Shown: piece by piece, positions 44,101 through 53,500 of the stretch
How positions within the stretch are numbered: the first letter of the stretch is position 1
Layout: every line of letters starts with the position of its first letter
Assembly (NCBI RefSeq): GCF_014323705.1
Contig: NZ_JABVEC010000008.1
Span: forward strand, 186,001-250,000
Reading direction: 5' to 3'
DNA from: Actinomadura alba
Lineage (GTDB): Bacteria; Actinomycetota; Actinomycetes; Streptosporangiales; Streptosporangiaceae
DNA: 64,000 nucleotides
Position numbers and translations under genes: made by a program
Notes under the pieces: model-generated
The model's input: only the letters and a program-made list of their open reading frames with translations
Databases searched by the model: none
Told to the model about the DNA's origin: nothing

Positions 44101-45449
44101 TAGACGTCATAACCGGTCACGCCCACCGCGTCCGAGGAAGCCGACCAGGTCAGCTTGATCTGACCGGCCGCAGGCTGGGTGTACGCCAGGTTCCCCGGTG
44201 CGGTCGGCGCCGTGCGGTCCGTGGTGTCGCCCGGCCGGGTGACGGTGTTGCTCTGGGTCGAGGTGTTGCCCGCGGCGTCCCTGGCCTTGACGTAGTAGTT
44301 GACCGTCGCGCTGGTGGGCTGCGCGTCGGTGTAGGTCAGGACGTTGCCCGCGACGCTCGTACGGAGCGTGCCATTGGCGTAGACGTCATAGCCGGTCACG
44401 CCGACGAGGTCGGTGGCGGCCGTCCAGGTCAGCTTGACCTGGCCCGGGGTCGTCTCGGTGTAGGCGAGGTTTCCGGGGGCGGTCGGCGGCGTGTCGTCGA
44501 TGGGGCCGCTCACGCCGTAGACCTCGAACTCGGAGATCTGGCCGGCCGGCCAACCGGTGTTCGCGGTGATGTTGAGCCGCAGGTACCGGGTCGTCGCGGC
44601 GGTGAAGTTGATCGTCACCGTGTTCCCGGCGGCCGGGTTGAAGCTGTAGCCCGCCGAGGCGACGATCTCGGAGAAGCCGGTGTTGTTCGTGCTGCCCTGG
44701 ACGGTGAGGGTCTGCGTCCTGGTCTCCCAGCCGGTGGGGAGCTTGAGGACGGCCTTGTTCACCGACACGGCGGAGCCCAGGTCGACCTGGACCCACTGCG
44801 GGAACACATTGTTGGTGCTCTCCCAGTAGCTCGCCTGATCACCGTCGCCGGCCCGGGACGCGGGAAAGCCCGCGCTGCTGGCCGAGAACGTCTTGCCCGC
44901 GGCGAGGTTCGGCGAAGTGGGAACCGTGCTCACACCGTGCACTTCGAGCTCGGAGAGCTGCGCGGCCGCCCAGCCGGTGTTGGCGGTGATGTTCACCCGG
45001 ACGTACCGGGCGCTCGCGGCGGTGAAGTTGATCGTCACCACGTTGCTGGAGGCCGGGTCGAAGGAGTACCCGGCCGACCCGATGAGGTTCGTGAACGTCG
45101 AGCCGTTGGTGCTCCCCTGCACCGACAGCGTCTGGGTCCTGCTCCCCCAACCGGCTGGGAGCTTCAACACGACCTGGTCGACGTCGGTGGCCGAGCCGAG
45201 GTCCACCTGGGCCCATTGGGGCAGCGTGGTGCCGGAGCTCTCCCAGTAGGTGGCCTGGTTGCCATCGTTGACGTTGCCGGGGTTGTACGGGTTGTTAGAG
45301 CTGCTGGCCGTAGCAGGTTTTCCCGCGGCGAGGTTGGGGCCTCCGGCCGCAGCGGCCGGCGACGACGACATCGCCACCGCTGTGGATCCGATGAGGGCCA
45401 TCACGGCGGTGGCCGCGATCACCCTCAGCCGACTGTGCTTGGTGCGCAT
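41112..45449 (-). CDS. Secreted multi-domain alpha-1,3-glucanase (GH87/mycodextranase type)
   Basis: The 1445-residue exported protein has a signal peptide ending AAAAG. In order come two discoidin domains (about 40-310), two FN3 domains (APTAPGNLAYT... twice), a third discoidin-like domain, two CARDB-like domains (PDLTITDTSFTPAAP; PDLQVLGITTNPANP), a CBM6-like part (YEAEAASYQGT) and a right-handed beta-helix. The helix has D1228 in YADGINF and D1251-D1252 in TGDDSLAVW. The 23/24 spacing equals that recalled for the catalytic Asp trio of GH87 alpha-1,3-glucanases. It would cut fungal or biofilm alpha-1,3-glucan. The start is ATG 45449. Confidence 0.85.
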   Translation of the reverse strand: MRTKHSRLRVIAATAVMALIGSTAVAMSSSPAAAAGGPNLAAGKPATASSSNNPYNPGNVNDGNQATYWESSGTTLPQWAQVDLGSATDVDQVVLKLPAGWGSRTQTLSVQGSTNGSTFTNLIGSAGYSFDPASSNVVTINFTAASARYVRVNITANTGWAAAQLSELEVHGVSTVPTSPNLAAGKTFSASSAGFPASRAGDGDQASYWESTNNVFPQWVQVDLGSAVSVNKAVLKLPTGWETRTQTLTVQGSTNNTGFSEIVASAGYSFNPAAGNTVTINFTAATTRYLRLNITANTGWPAGQISEFEVYGVSGPIDDTPPTAPGNLAYTETTPGQVKLTWTAATDLVGVTGYDVYANGTLRTSVAGNVLTYTDAQPTSATVNYYVKARDAAGNTSTQSNTVTRPGDTTDRTAPTAPGNLAYTQPAAGQIKLTWSASSDAVGVTGYDVYANESLRASVAGNVLTYTDNQPDTATVVYYVKAKDAANNISNQSNTVTRNGTVADGSNLAVGKPITASGSILSFVPTNANDGSVTTYWEGGGGYPNLLTVNLRVQADLSSVVVKLNPDNAWGPRTQTIEVLGRNGTGSYVSLAGPAVKNFAPADGNTVTIPVSGRYSEVQLKITTNSGAGAGQVAEFQVIGVPAPTPDLTITDTSFTPAAPIETDAVTLKATVKNIGTANSPATTAGLYLTGTRVGTVAVGALAAGASAPVTVSIPPRDAGSYPVSAKVDETDAIVELNELNNSYDGGAPLVVTEAPGPDLQVLGITTNPANPAVGAPVSFTVTVKNRGISATGASSVTRIVVGGTTLNGTTPAIAAGATVNVAISGTWTATSGGATITATADATNVLTETNETNNGFSQAIVVGRGAAVPWTEYEAEAASYQGTLLVADPLRTFGHTNFATESSGRQSVRLNSTGQYVEFTSTNASNSIVVRNSIPDAPSGGGIDATLSLYINGTFAQKLNLSSRHSWLYGNTDGPEALTNTPQADARRLFDEAHALLSTSYPAGTKFKLQRDASDTASFYIVDMIDLEQVAPPAAKPADCTSITAYGAVPDDGLDDTTAIQRAVTDDQNGVISCVWIPPGQWRQEQKILTDDPLNRGQYNQVGISNVTIKGAGMWYSQLYTLTEPQDAGGINHPHEGNFGFDIDKNTQISDIAIFGSGRIRGGDGNDEGGVGLNGRFGEGTKITNVWIEHANVGVWVGRDYDNIPALWGPADGLQFSGMRIRDTYADGINFTNGTRNSKVFNSSFRTTGDDSLAVWANRYVKDTSVDIAHDNHFVNNTIQLPWRATGIAIYGGYGNTIENNLVYDTMNYPGIMLATDHDPLPFSGTTLIANNAIHRGGGVFWNEDQEFGAITLFAASRDITGVTIRDTDIYDSTYDGIQFKTGGGNMPGVVVSNVKIDKSNNGAGILAMSGARGSATLTNVTITNSADGNIVIQPGSGFVITGG

Positions 45450-45938
45450 CGCGTTCCGTGCCTCTCTTGGAACGACGGCTGACGGAAATGCGGCAGCCGC
45501 CCAATGGGGGTGGGGACACGTGCCCTGTGACGGGCAGGTGGGACGCAGCTTGAACATAAGTAATCCGACAGGTGTGCGCAATACTTCAACAAAAATTCGC
45601 AAAAATGCTGATAGCCAACCGCAAAAGACGAGGTCAGAACAATCCCGCGCGGGATGTCGCGGACGGCGGCCGGGCTCCGACCATGAGGTGAAAGCGGAGC
45701 TCAACGGGAGACAAGATCACGAGGAAGGTCATTCCAGCGCTCTGCGCTCGCCTTGTCCGCGAACGTGTTCGGCGCCGGACGGTCGTTGCCGTCAGGGCCG
45801 GGATAGCGCGCCTGATAGCGCCCAGCTCCCTGCAGGGTGGGCGAAGTCGCACGCCAGCAGTCCAGATGCCTGGCATCACGCCAGGTCAGTGAGCCCCTGC
45901 GCGGCGCCGACCCGAGCCCGACCGTGGTCTGCTGACTG
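45450..45938. other. Intergenic region with AT-rich promoter area
   Basis: The 45545-45640 part is unusually AT-rich. Read on the minus strand it offers TTGAAG and ATTACT about 19 bases apart, a possible promoter for the glucanase gene. The rest has no gene I can support. Confidence 0.4.
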
Positions 45939-46493
45939 CTACGGCTGGGTGAACTGCCAGAGCGCTCCTGAGGACCACAGGGTCACGATGAGGGTGACCA
46001 GGGTGCCGCCGGCGAGTGGCAACGCCCAGCCGGGAAGGTGCCGGCTGCGGACGAGGAGTACCTTCGCGGCGAATGCGCCGTAGAAGAAGCAGCCGGCGAG
46101 GGAGTGCAGGGCGACCCGGGCGCTGCTCGTCTGTACTCCGTAGGCGGTGATGCAGTGGTAGGCGATGGGCAGGGAGAGTGCGAACAGCACGGCTCCGCCG
46201 ATGCGGTGGGCGGGGTGTACCGGGCGGGGGGCGGCACCGGCGCCGGGTAGCCGTTGGTACATCCACAGCGCCAAGGTGAGCTGGTAGAGGGCGAGCCCTA
46301 GCAGGCCGGTGCCGAGCTGGGCCTTCAGAACGTTCGCGTCGTCACCGCGGCGTCCGAACAGGCTGCTGGCGAAGTCCGGCGTGTGTATCCGGCCGAACGC
46401 GAACAAGGCTGCCGCGATGGCGAGGGCGAGGCCGGCGGCTGCCGTCAGCCGCCGGCCGGCCGTGCGGGGGAACATCCTCCGCGTTGCTCCCAT
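45939..46493 (-). CDS. DUF6529-type four-helix membrane protein (cytochrome b561-like)
   Basis: From ATG 46493 the protein is 184 residues with four to five helices (LTAAAGLALAIAAALFAFG, LGTGLLGLALYQLTLALWMY, IGGAVLFALSLPIAYHCITAYG, LAGCFFYGAFAAKVLLV). His residues within or beside helices (PAHRIGG, AYHCITAYG, ALHSLAG) suggest haem or quinone contact as in b561-type proteins. It follows the haloperoxidase-repeat gene by about 90 bases on the same strand and could pass electrons for it. The family name is from memory of similar proteins and is less certain than the topology. Confidence 0.65.
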   Translation of the reverse strand: MGATRRMFPRTAGRRLTAAAGLALAIAAALFAFGRIHTPDFASSLFGRRGDDANVLKAQLGTGLLGLALYQLTLALWMYQRLPGAGAAPRPVHPAHRIGGAVLFALSLPIAYHCITAYGVQTSSARVALHSLAGCFFYGAFAAKVLLVRSRHLPGWALPLAGGTLVTLIVTLWSSGALWQFTQP

Positions 46494-46584
46494 GTTCGTC
46501 TGATCCTTCCGTGTCCCGGTCGTCGGCACCGCGAACAGCCCTGTCAGCGTTCCTCGTGTGGTGGCTCCTTGTGGCCGGCAGCGC

Positions 46585-48318
46585 TCAGCTCGTGTCGATC
46601 TTGTCGCCCTTCGGGTCGAGCACGTACCACTTGGCGCCGAAGGAGTTCAGGCCCTGTCCGGTGATGTCGCCGGGCTTGGTGTCGCTGATGAAGTAGTACA
46701 GCGGGTGGCCCTTGTAGGTGACCTGGGTGGTGTGGTCGGTCCTGGCGGTCGTGCCGAGCAGGGCAGGGGAAACGCCGCTGCCGGCCTTCGGCTTGCCCGT
46801 GGTGGTCAGCGGCGGCCAGGCTGTCGCGCACGCGCCGTAGCAGGTCGACTTGGTGCCCTTGTCCGCCTCGAACAGGTACAGCGTGCGCCCGTGGCCGTCG
46901 ACGAGGATCTTGCCGAGCTTGGAGTCGCGGACCGCGACGGTGGCCGGGGCCTTCGCGGTCGGGGAACCCGGCTTGGCTGGGGCGAGCTTCAGTCGGCCGA
47001 GCGCGTAGCGTCCGACGCCGGTGCCGAATAGGTTGCCGGACTGGTGGTCCAGCCGGCTGTGCACGCCCCCCCAGATGCGGCTGAGTCCGGCTTCGGTCGC
47101 GGTGGCGCTGAAGCTGTTGTAGGTCTTGGCGTAAGGCTTGGTGCGAGCCTGGGTGCCGCCGGGCGCGGTGGGTGTGTTGAGGGTGAACGGATTGCGGTCG
47201 CCGTAGAAGCCGTCGAGTACCGTGGCGGCGGCCGTGCTGACCGCGCTGTGCATGCCCGGGTACGACGGGTCGGGCGGGGTCTCGACGAGCGGGGTCCATG
47301 CAGGGTCGGGTTTGACTTGCGGGTTGCCCGCGGCCTCGCGGATGGCGGTGATCGGCCGCCAGAGCCGGTAATGGTACTTGGCGCCGTACACGCCGATGAC
47401 GGCATCGGCGATGGTGAGGTTGAGCAGGGCGAACATGTCCGCCGACTGGTCCACGTCGCTGTGGCGCGCGAGGGCGACCTGTTGGGCGATGTCGTACCAG
47501 TAGTTCTGAATGGGAGCGGACCAGAGCTTGGCGAGCTTGGTCTGTTCCGCCGTGCGCGTCGTGCTGTTGGCGGCGCCGATGGTCTTGACCTCGTTGATGG
47601 CGGCCGCGTATTCAGGGCTGCTCAGCGCCGGGGGCGCGGCGGGGCGGAACTGGTGGCCGGCATGGAGCACGAATGGTTTGACGTTGCCCCATTGGGTGAA
47701 CTCAGGTGCCTTGAAAGCGGGCGGGGTCGGGCGGTAGTCGCCGGGTTTGCCGGTGGTGGTGTACGGCGGCGGGGTGACGTCCGCGCCATCGTGCGCGCGC
47801 AGGTCGAGAATGCCGCGGGCCGCTTGCGCACCGGCCTTGATGCCCTCCTGCTTGGCGCGGCCGGCGGGAATGGCGGCGAGGTCGGTGGTCAACTGCTGGT
47901 CCAGCTTGGCCTTCTGCGCCGGGTACAAGGCGGTGAGGGTGTCGTGCGCGGCCGCCGCGGCCGCGGCGGGGCGGGAGGCGTCCCGCGGTGCGGTGAGGCT
48001 GACGCCGTAGGTGGGGTGGGCGCGGCTGATCGCGTTGACCGCGTTATAGACGGCCGCGCTCATGATGGCGAAGTTGCGGGTGGGGTGGATGGTGGCCGGC
48101 TGTGCCTGCGGAGTCCGCACGATGTCGAGCAGGGTCCGGTTCCACTCGATCACCACGTTCCCCCGCGGCGGCTCCTCGACGACGTTCGCGGTCGCGAGCG
48201 GGGCGGCATGGGCGGGTGTTAAGGCGCCTTGGGCGCCGAGCGTCAAGACGGCCACCGCGAGCGCGATCACAGGCCGACGCTGAGTTCTCCGCGGTTCTGG
48301 AAGCGCGAATAATCTCAT
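46585..48318 (-). CDS. Vanadium haloperoxidase-like enzyme fused to secreted-repeat (COG4315-type) domain
   Basis: The 577-residue exported protein (signal RPVIALAVAVLTLGAQGALTPAHA, in part) has a PAP2/vanadium-chloroperoxidase domain at about 50-450. KYHYRLWRP gives the vanadate-binding Lys and Arg seven apart. SRIWGGVHSRLDH gives Arg and the axial-type His six apart. The middle motif is YPGMHSA instead of PSGH, so Ser/Gly are changed but His stays. From about 470 comes the 'secreted repeat' domain (LGKILVDGHGRTLYLFEADK, CYGACATAWPPL), seen in lipoproteins. The native reaction (halide oxidation or phosphatase) is open. Confidence 0.82.
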   Translation of the reverse strand: MRLFALPEPRRTQRRPVIALAVAVLTLGAQGALTPAHAAPLATANVVEEPPRGNVVIEWNRTLLDIVRTPQAQPATIHPTRNFAIMSAAVYNAVNAISRAHPTYGVSLTAPRDASRPAAAAAAAHDTLTALYPAQKAKLDQQLTTDLAAIPAGRAKQEGIKAGAQAARGILDLRAHDGADVTPPPYTTTGKPGDYRPTPPAFKAPEFTQWGNVKPFVLHAGHQFRPAAPPALSSPEYAAAINEVKTIGAANSTTRTAEQTKLAKLWSAPIQNYWYDIAQQVALARHSDVDQSADMFALLNLTIADAVIGVYGAKYHYRLWRPITAIREAAGNPQVKPDPAWTPLVETPPDPSYPGMHSAVSTAAATVLDGFYGDRNPFTLNTPTAPGGTQARTKPYAKTYNSFSATATEAGLSRIWGGVHSRLDHQSGNLFGTGVGRYALGRLKLAPAKPGSPTAKAPATVAVRDSKLGKILVDGHGRTLYLFEADKGTKSTCYGACATAWPPLTTTGKPKAGSGVSPALLGTTARTDHTTQVTYKGHPLYYFISDTKPGDITGQGLNSFGAKWYVLDPKGDKIDTS

Positions 48319-48588
48319 GGTCGCCCTCCTGTCAGATAGCGGGAGGAAAACTGTCAGTTAACTGGAGGAATGGCCGCTTCGACGTCTCCGCGCCAACCGG
48401 AGCCACACACGACTGCAGCCCACGTGCTCAAACCAGTCGGGATCGATCCTGCCCTGGACCAGTCGAGTCACCTAAGCCGTACCCCCACCGGCGTAGCCCA
48501 AACGATCAAGGAGCAATGCTTGATCCGGTCGAGCCGGAAGATGTCGTGACCGTCGTCACCGACAGCGAGACGGCTGCGCGTGCCGAAG
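48319..48588. other. Intergenic stretch, no gene seen
   Basis: I find no gene here. The haloperoxidase promoter should lie between 48319 and 48400. Confidence 0.35.
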
Positions 48589-49470
48589 CTATCCGCCGCC
48601 ATGGTCTCCTCCCCGGTCGTGAGTGCGATGAAGCCGGTAGCGGAGGAACAGGTACGACGCGCGCCCCCGGACGCTGATCAGCTCGGCGGTCTCCCATCTA
48701 CCGGGGAGCAGCTCCAGCCCGGCGACCAGGCCGGGGCGTGACGTACCTGCGCGGCCGGCGACCACCGGTGAGACGGTGAGGAACAGTTCATCCACCAGGT
48801 GGTCGCGGACCAGGTTTCCGAAGAGGCGCGGGCCGCCCTCGGTGAGCACCATGGTGTGCCCGCGAGCACGGATGACCCGGAGAACATCTGCCATCCGTAA
48901 CGTCGGCCCTTCGCCCAGGGCGACCACGGTGCAGGCTGCCGTGGGGCGCTTATCGAGCAGCCGGGCTCCGGCCGTGGTGGTGGCGATGAGGGCACCGGCC
49001 CGCAGCCCAGGATGCCCGGTCGGCACATCCCCGCTGGCGGTGACCACGGCCAGCTCAGGACCGGCGGTACGCCCTCGGCGGCGTCGCAGGTCGGCGAAGT
49101 CGGCAGCCGCCGCCGGATAGACATGCTCAGGTGTCCACCGATGACCCGCAGTAGCCCGCAGGGTGCCGGCACCGATGAGTACGACATCGGCAAAGGCGCG
49201 CAGGAGCCCCATGACGAACCGATCCTCCGGTTCGCCGCCACTGATCGCCGAACCGGAGGACGGATCCTGCGAGCCGAGGGCGACCACCCCATCGAGTGAG
49301 GCAACGAAGTTGGCGTACAGGCACGACTCGGTGAAGCCCAGGTCCCCGCCGTAGGTCATGGCGAGGGTCGATGTCAGGCTCCCGCTGGGCAGCCCGGGTT
49401 CCTCGTGTAACAAGTTCAGGGACTCCGCCGCTGTCCGTTGAGCGGCGTGTCCGACGCTTTGTCCGGCCAC
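48589..49470 (-). CDS. RibD C-terminal-type reductase (pyrimidine/pteridine reductase)
   Basis: The 293-residue protein has the dihydrofolate-reductase-like RibD_C fold: YANFVASLDGVVAL, FADVVLIGAGTLRA with the NADPH loop, MVLTEGGPRLFGNLVRDHLVDELFLT and SPVVAGR. The deaminase half of RibD is absent. It starts with GTG seven bases past the folE stop, so the two genes are coupled. Alone, such reductases act on ribosylaminopyrimidines or on pterin-like products. With FolE this suggests a dihydroneopterin-derived compound. The exact substrate is inference. Confidence 0.8.
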   Translation of the reverse strand: MAGQSVGHAAQRTAAESLNLLHEEPGLPSGSLTSTLAMTYGGDLGFTESCLYANFVASLDGVVALGSQDPSSGSAISGGEPEDRFVMGLLRAFADVVLIGAGTLRATAGHRWTPEHVYPAAAADFADLRRRRGRTAGPELAVVTASGDVPTGHPGLRAGALIATTTAGARLLDKRPTAACTVVALGEGPTLRMADVLRVIRARGHTMVLTEGGPRLFGNLVRDHLVDELFLTVSPVVAGRAGTSRPGLVAGLELLPGRWETAELISVRGRASYLFLRYRLHRTHDRGGDHGGG

Positions 49471-49476
49471 GTCCGG

Positions 49477-50175
49477 TCAACCCCAGTGACTGCACAGCCC
49501 GAAGAACTCCGCCCGCAGTTGCGCATCGCCGTCATAGTTCCCGCGCCAGTAGCTGGTGCGGCTGCTGGACTCGATCTCCCGGACGCCGCGCATCTGCGTG
49601 CACAGGTGCACCGCCTCCAGGTGCACCGCCACCCCATGGGGGGCCAGTATGCGCTCCAGCGCGTCCGCGAGCTGCTGGCCGATGCGCTCCTGCACCGAGA
49701 ACCGGCGCGCGTACAGTCGCACCAGCCTGGTCAACTTGGACAGACCCAGGATGTGCTCGTGCGCGATGTAGCCGACGTAGGCCTTGCCGAAGAACGGCAG
49801 GCTATGGTGCTCACACAGGGAAAAGAACGGGATCGGTCCCTCCACGACCTGGCTGATACGGCAATCTGGGCCTCCGCGGCACTCGGTCGGGAACGCGGTT
49901 ACCAGCTTCTCGTCACCCTCGTACCCGCTGGTCGCATCGAAGATCGCGCGCAGGAAACGGCGCGGCGTGTCCACTGTGGACGGTGACCCGGCCGGTATGC
50001 CCATCGCAGTAAAGATCTCCTTCATGTAGCCCTCGAACCGCTGCCACTGTTCCGGAGCGATTCTTCTGGGACACACGGCCTCCCACTCTTCCGTAAGGTC
50101 CTCGAGGCCGTCACCGGCCAATCCAGCGACAGGCGGCGGCGTCGCCACGGGCTGCCTCTGATCGCTCACCTGCAT
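49477..50175 (-). CDS. folE: GTP cyclohydrolase I
   Basis: The 232-residue protein has the FolE core: TPRRFLRAIFDATSGY, FFSLCEHHSLPFFGKAYVGYI with the zinc Cys and substrate His residues, GLSKLTRLVRLYARRFSVQERI (in part) and HLCTQMRGVRE with the second zinc Cys. It turns GTP into 7,8-dihydroneopterin triphosphate. AGGAGG lies only two bases before ATG 50175 and eight before GTG 50169, so the GTG is also a good start. A folate-pathway folE would normally sit with folP/folK. Its location here, after a Pls-type synthetase, suggests a dedicated copy. Confidence 0.92.
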   Translation of the reverse strand: MQVSDQRQPVATPPPVAGLAGDGLEDLTEEWEAVCPRRIAPEQWQRFEGYMKEIFTAMGIPAGSPSTVDTPRRFLRAIFDATSGYEGDEKLVTAFPTECRGGPDCRISQVVEGPIPFFSLCEHHSLPFFGKAYVGYIAHEHILGLSKLTRLVRLYARRFSVQERIGQQLADALERILAPHGVAVHLEAVHLCTQMRGVREIESSSRTSYWRGNYDGDAQLRAEFFGLCSHWG

Positions 50176-50194
50176 CACCTCCTCACAACATCGA

Positions 50195-50536
50195 TCAGCC
50201 GGACGCGCCGTCACTGCGCTCGCCACACTCAGCACGGCACTTGACGATGATTCGCTCAGCGCACGCAGGACACCGACGGTGGCACCGTGGACACCACCGG
50301 CACGCATCGCCGCAGGGGCGGCCCGCCTTGCGGCGCCCCGAACAGGCGCCCCCTGCTTCAACGGGCTCTCGCCTCCCCTTCCACACCACACTCACAGCCA
50401 CCGTCGGGCTAGGGGCCAAGGTCCCACTTGGGCCTGTACGGTTTCCGCCATAAGGTCCAGCACCCAGCGCCCGACGCGCGCACCAGCGTGCGGTGGTGAA
50501 CTCCCTTCGCCGTTTGTCCGCCGCCGTGTCGATCAC
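50195..50536 (-). pseudogene. Phosphopantetheinyl transferase (Sfp-type), N-terminal relic
   Basis: The frame starts 12 bases after the Pls-like stop. It reads MIDTAADKRRREFTTARWCA, then RRALG, the diagnostic N-terminal box of actinobacterial Sfp/EntD-type transferases. After that the similarity is lost; the expected GSITHC and KExxYK Mg/CoA motifs never appear. The tail becomes Cys/Arg-rich (CRWCPRCHRRCPAC). These enzymes load the carrier domain of NRPS proteins. A broken copy in this operon means another must serve, or the system is decaying. Confidence 0.6.
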
Positions 50537-50548
50537 GGCGAACGAGTC

Positions 50549-53500
50549 CTACTCGGTTGGTTGACATGGGATGCCGCGCCACCTGCTTCCTTCAGCGAGG
50601 GTCTCTCCCTTCATGGCCAGAGACAGCGCATCCAAGGAGGCGCGTGCTCCTACGACAGCGTCATAGAGCACGACGGACCGCGGGGCTATGGTCGCGCCGT
50701 CCTCGATGACGACCTGGGACATTTTCATCACCCGGTCCTCGAACAAGTGCGTCTGAAGTGACGTCCCGGGCCCGACTGCGACGTCGTCGCCGAGTCGCAC
50801 CAAATCGAACTCGGTCAGGAAGGTGGTAGCGATCCAACAACGCTGGCCGACCCGAGCTCCGAACAGTCGTAGCAGCGGACCAAGCATGGGGGTGCCGCAA
50901 AGCCCGCGAAGCAGCGCCGGCACTGCCGCGGACTCGTAGAGCCCTGTCACCAGTTCAGTTCGGCGGACGAAGCGACTCCACAGCGGCTCGACGCGAGGGC
51001 GGTATCGGCCGACGATCGCCCATTTCAACGCCGCCACGACGAGGGTGACCGCCAGGCCGCCGAACAGGAGCGCGAGGGGCAGCACGGCGATCAGCCATGG
51101 CGCCGGCAATCGTTGTGCCGCGGTATCGGCCACCAGAAGCATGAGGAACAGGACGGTACCCACAATGCACGGGGGCAGGGTGATTCTGATGAACTCGATG
51201 GCGAGGCGCTCGACGACTCGCGCCCGGGAGGGGTGGTAGGTGACATCTTCGTCGAAGCGTTGACTCTCCTGCCGTCTTGGCAGGTAGATCGGCGGGGACC
51301 CGAGCCAGGACGTTCCCGCCTTGACTTCGCCGGGTGGCGGCACGGTGTGTACGCCTATCAGGGAGGAATCTCCCAGTCGGGAGCCGGTCGGGATCAGGGC
51401 GGCGTTGCCGACGAATGATCGCCTACCGATCTGGGTGCGGCCGAGCGCGAGGTGTCCGTTGCAGTAGACGGCGCTTCCGACGCTCGCCATGTCGGCAACG
51501 AAGCTCTCCGAGGTCAGTGTCAACAGGTCTGGGTCCAGATGCGCGGCCGTGGACACCTCGCATCGAGCGCCGATCTTGGCACCGAGGGAACGAAGCCACG
51601 GCACGGTGTAGAGCGTGGCGTAGAGGGTGTTCGTGGTGGCCAGGCTCACCCCGAGCAGCTTGTCCCAGGCCCACTTCCGCAGACCCAGCCAGGACCGCAA
51701 AGGGTGCACACCTGTCGGTGAGGACGGCATCACCAAGTGTTTTCCGATCCAGATCGTCATGCAGGTGGCCACCACATACAAGGGGGCTGAGACCGCGGCA
51801 GCGAGCAGCGCATCCCACGAGCTCAGACGGACGAGCACCAGCCAAGTGATCAGCACGGACGGAGCCGTGAGAAGGAATGGCAGGAGCTCGAAGATGGCCC
51901 AACCGGCGGCGAAGCCGGCGAGCTGGGGAGGTGACCAGTCGTCGGCGGGTTCCTCGCGTAGGCGTAGCGACTCCACGAGCGGGTCCGGGCTGGTCGCCCG
52001 GCGAGAGGGCGAGCCGGCCCAATGCTGTCCTGCCGGCACCATCTGGTCCTCGGCGGCAAGGGACTGCGTGGCGAGCGCCGCCGCCCTGCCCAGTTCCGAG
52101 CCGGGCATCATCACGGCGCCGGCGCCCACGAAGCAGTGGTCTCCCACGATGACGGGCCTGATGGTCAGCCAGCCGTCGGCCACCGCGGCGGCCTCCAGCC
52201 TCGCGCCGTAACCGATGCTCGCGCCCTGGCCGATGCGAATCAGTGGTGGTAGAGACAGGCCCGCGGTGGCGACCTGGCAGCGAGGGCCCACGCGTGCCCC
52301 GAGCATGCGCAGGTAGGCGGGTAGCAGCGGTGATCCACTGAGCGTGGAAACGGGCGACAAGGTCAGCAACTCTTGCAGCAACCACACGCGCAGATACGTG
52401 GTCCCCCACAGCGGGTAGCGGCCTGGCTTCAGGCCGCGCCCCAGGGTTTGGGCGGCGGCGATCGGGATGACCAGTCGGGCCAGCACGAAGGTGAGGGGGA
52501 CGGTCGCGAGGAGGAAGCAGAACATGGTCACGGACAGGCGACCGTGATGCAATCCCAGCACGAGGGATGCCGGGACGCCGAAGATCAAGGCAAGCGTGTA
52601 GATGGTGCCCAACTGCGCGGCGCCGCAGCGCAGCACACGTCCGTTGCCATGCCGCCTAGGCGGCGGGCCACGCGACCCACGCGGGGCAGATGGGTCAGCG
52701 GTGTCGATCCTGTCCTGCTGATGCGCGGCAAGAGCCCGGACTGTGGGATGCGCGTACAGGTCAGCGATGGAGAGGTCCCTCGCGGCTGGGAGCTCGCGCA
52801 GACGCGAGGCCACTATGGCGGCCAGCAGCGAATGACCACCCAGCTCGAGAAAGAAGTCCGCCTCGACTGAGAGCATCTCTCTCGGCAGCGCCAGGGCTTC
52901 CGCCCAGATGGCCTGGAACTCCTCTTCGAGCGGTGTCGCCGACGGTACGGCGCCGGCTGCGGACCCGATGAAGCGTTGCCCCTTCGGCGGTGGGAGAGCC
53001 GAGCGGTCCACCTTCCCACTGGCCAGGGTCGGCAGCTCGTCGATGGGCTCCAGGAAGGCGGGGATCATGTATCCCGGCAGCCGCTCAGTGAGTCGCTGTC
53101 GTACACCGCGGAGCAGCGCATCGTCGTCCAGTGCGGTCGGCCGGCGGGTCAGGAAGAGAGCGATCTCGTCTCCCGACGCCGAGGCCACCAGGCTCGCGAC
53201 GGCGTTACCGACGACATCGTCCTCAAGGGCGACGCTCTCGATTTCCTGCAGATCGACTCGGTGACCACGAAGTTTCACCTCGCTGTCGGCCCGGCCGAGG
53301 TACTCGATCTCGCCGTCGGGTAGCAGTCGGCCGAGGTCGCCGCTGCGGTACAGGCGCCCGGCCCCGCCGGCCCAAGGATCGTCGATGAAGCGTTCCGCAG
53401 TCGCCTTCGGGCGGTTGAGATAGCCGACGGCCACCCCTGTTCCGCCGATGCAGATCTCTCCAGGTTCTCCGTCGGGGACCGGACGAAGGTTGTCATCGAG

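Noticed and set aside
47044..48222. 392-residue plus-strand frame opposite the haloperoxidase
   Set aside because: It is a Gly/Arg/Val shadow of the minus-strand gene.
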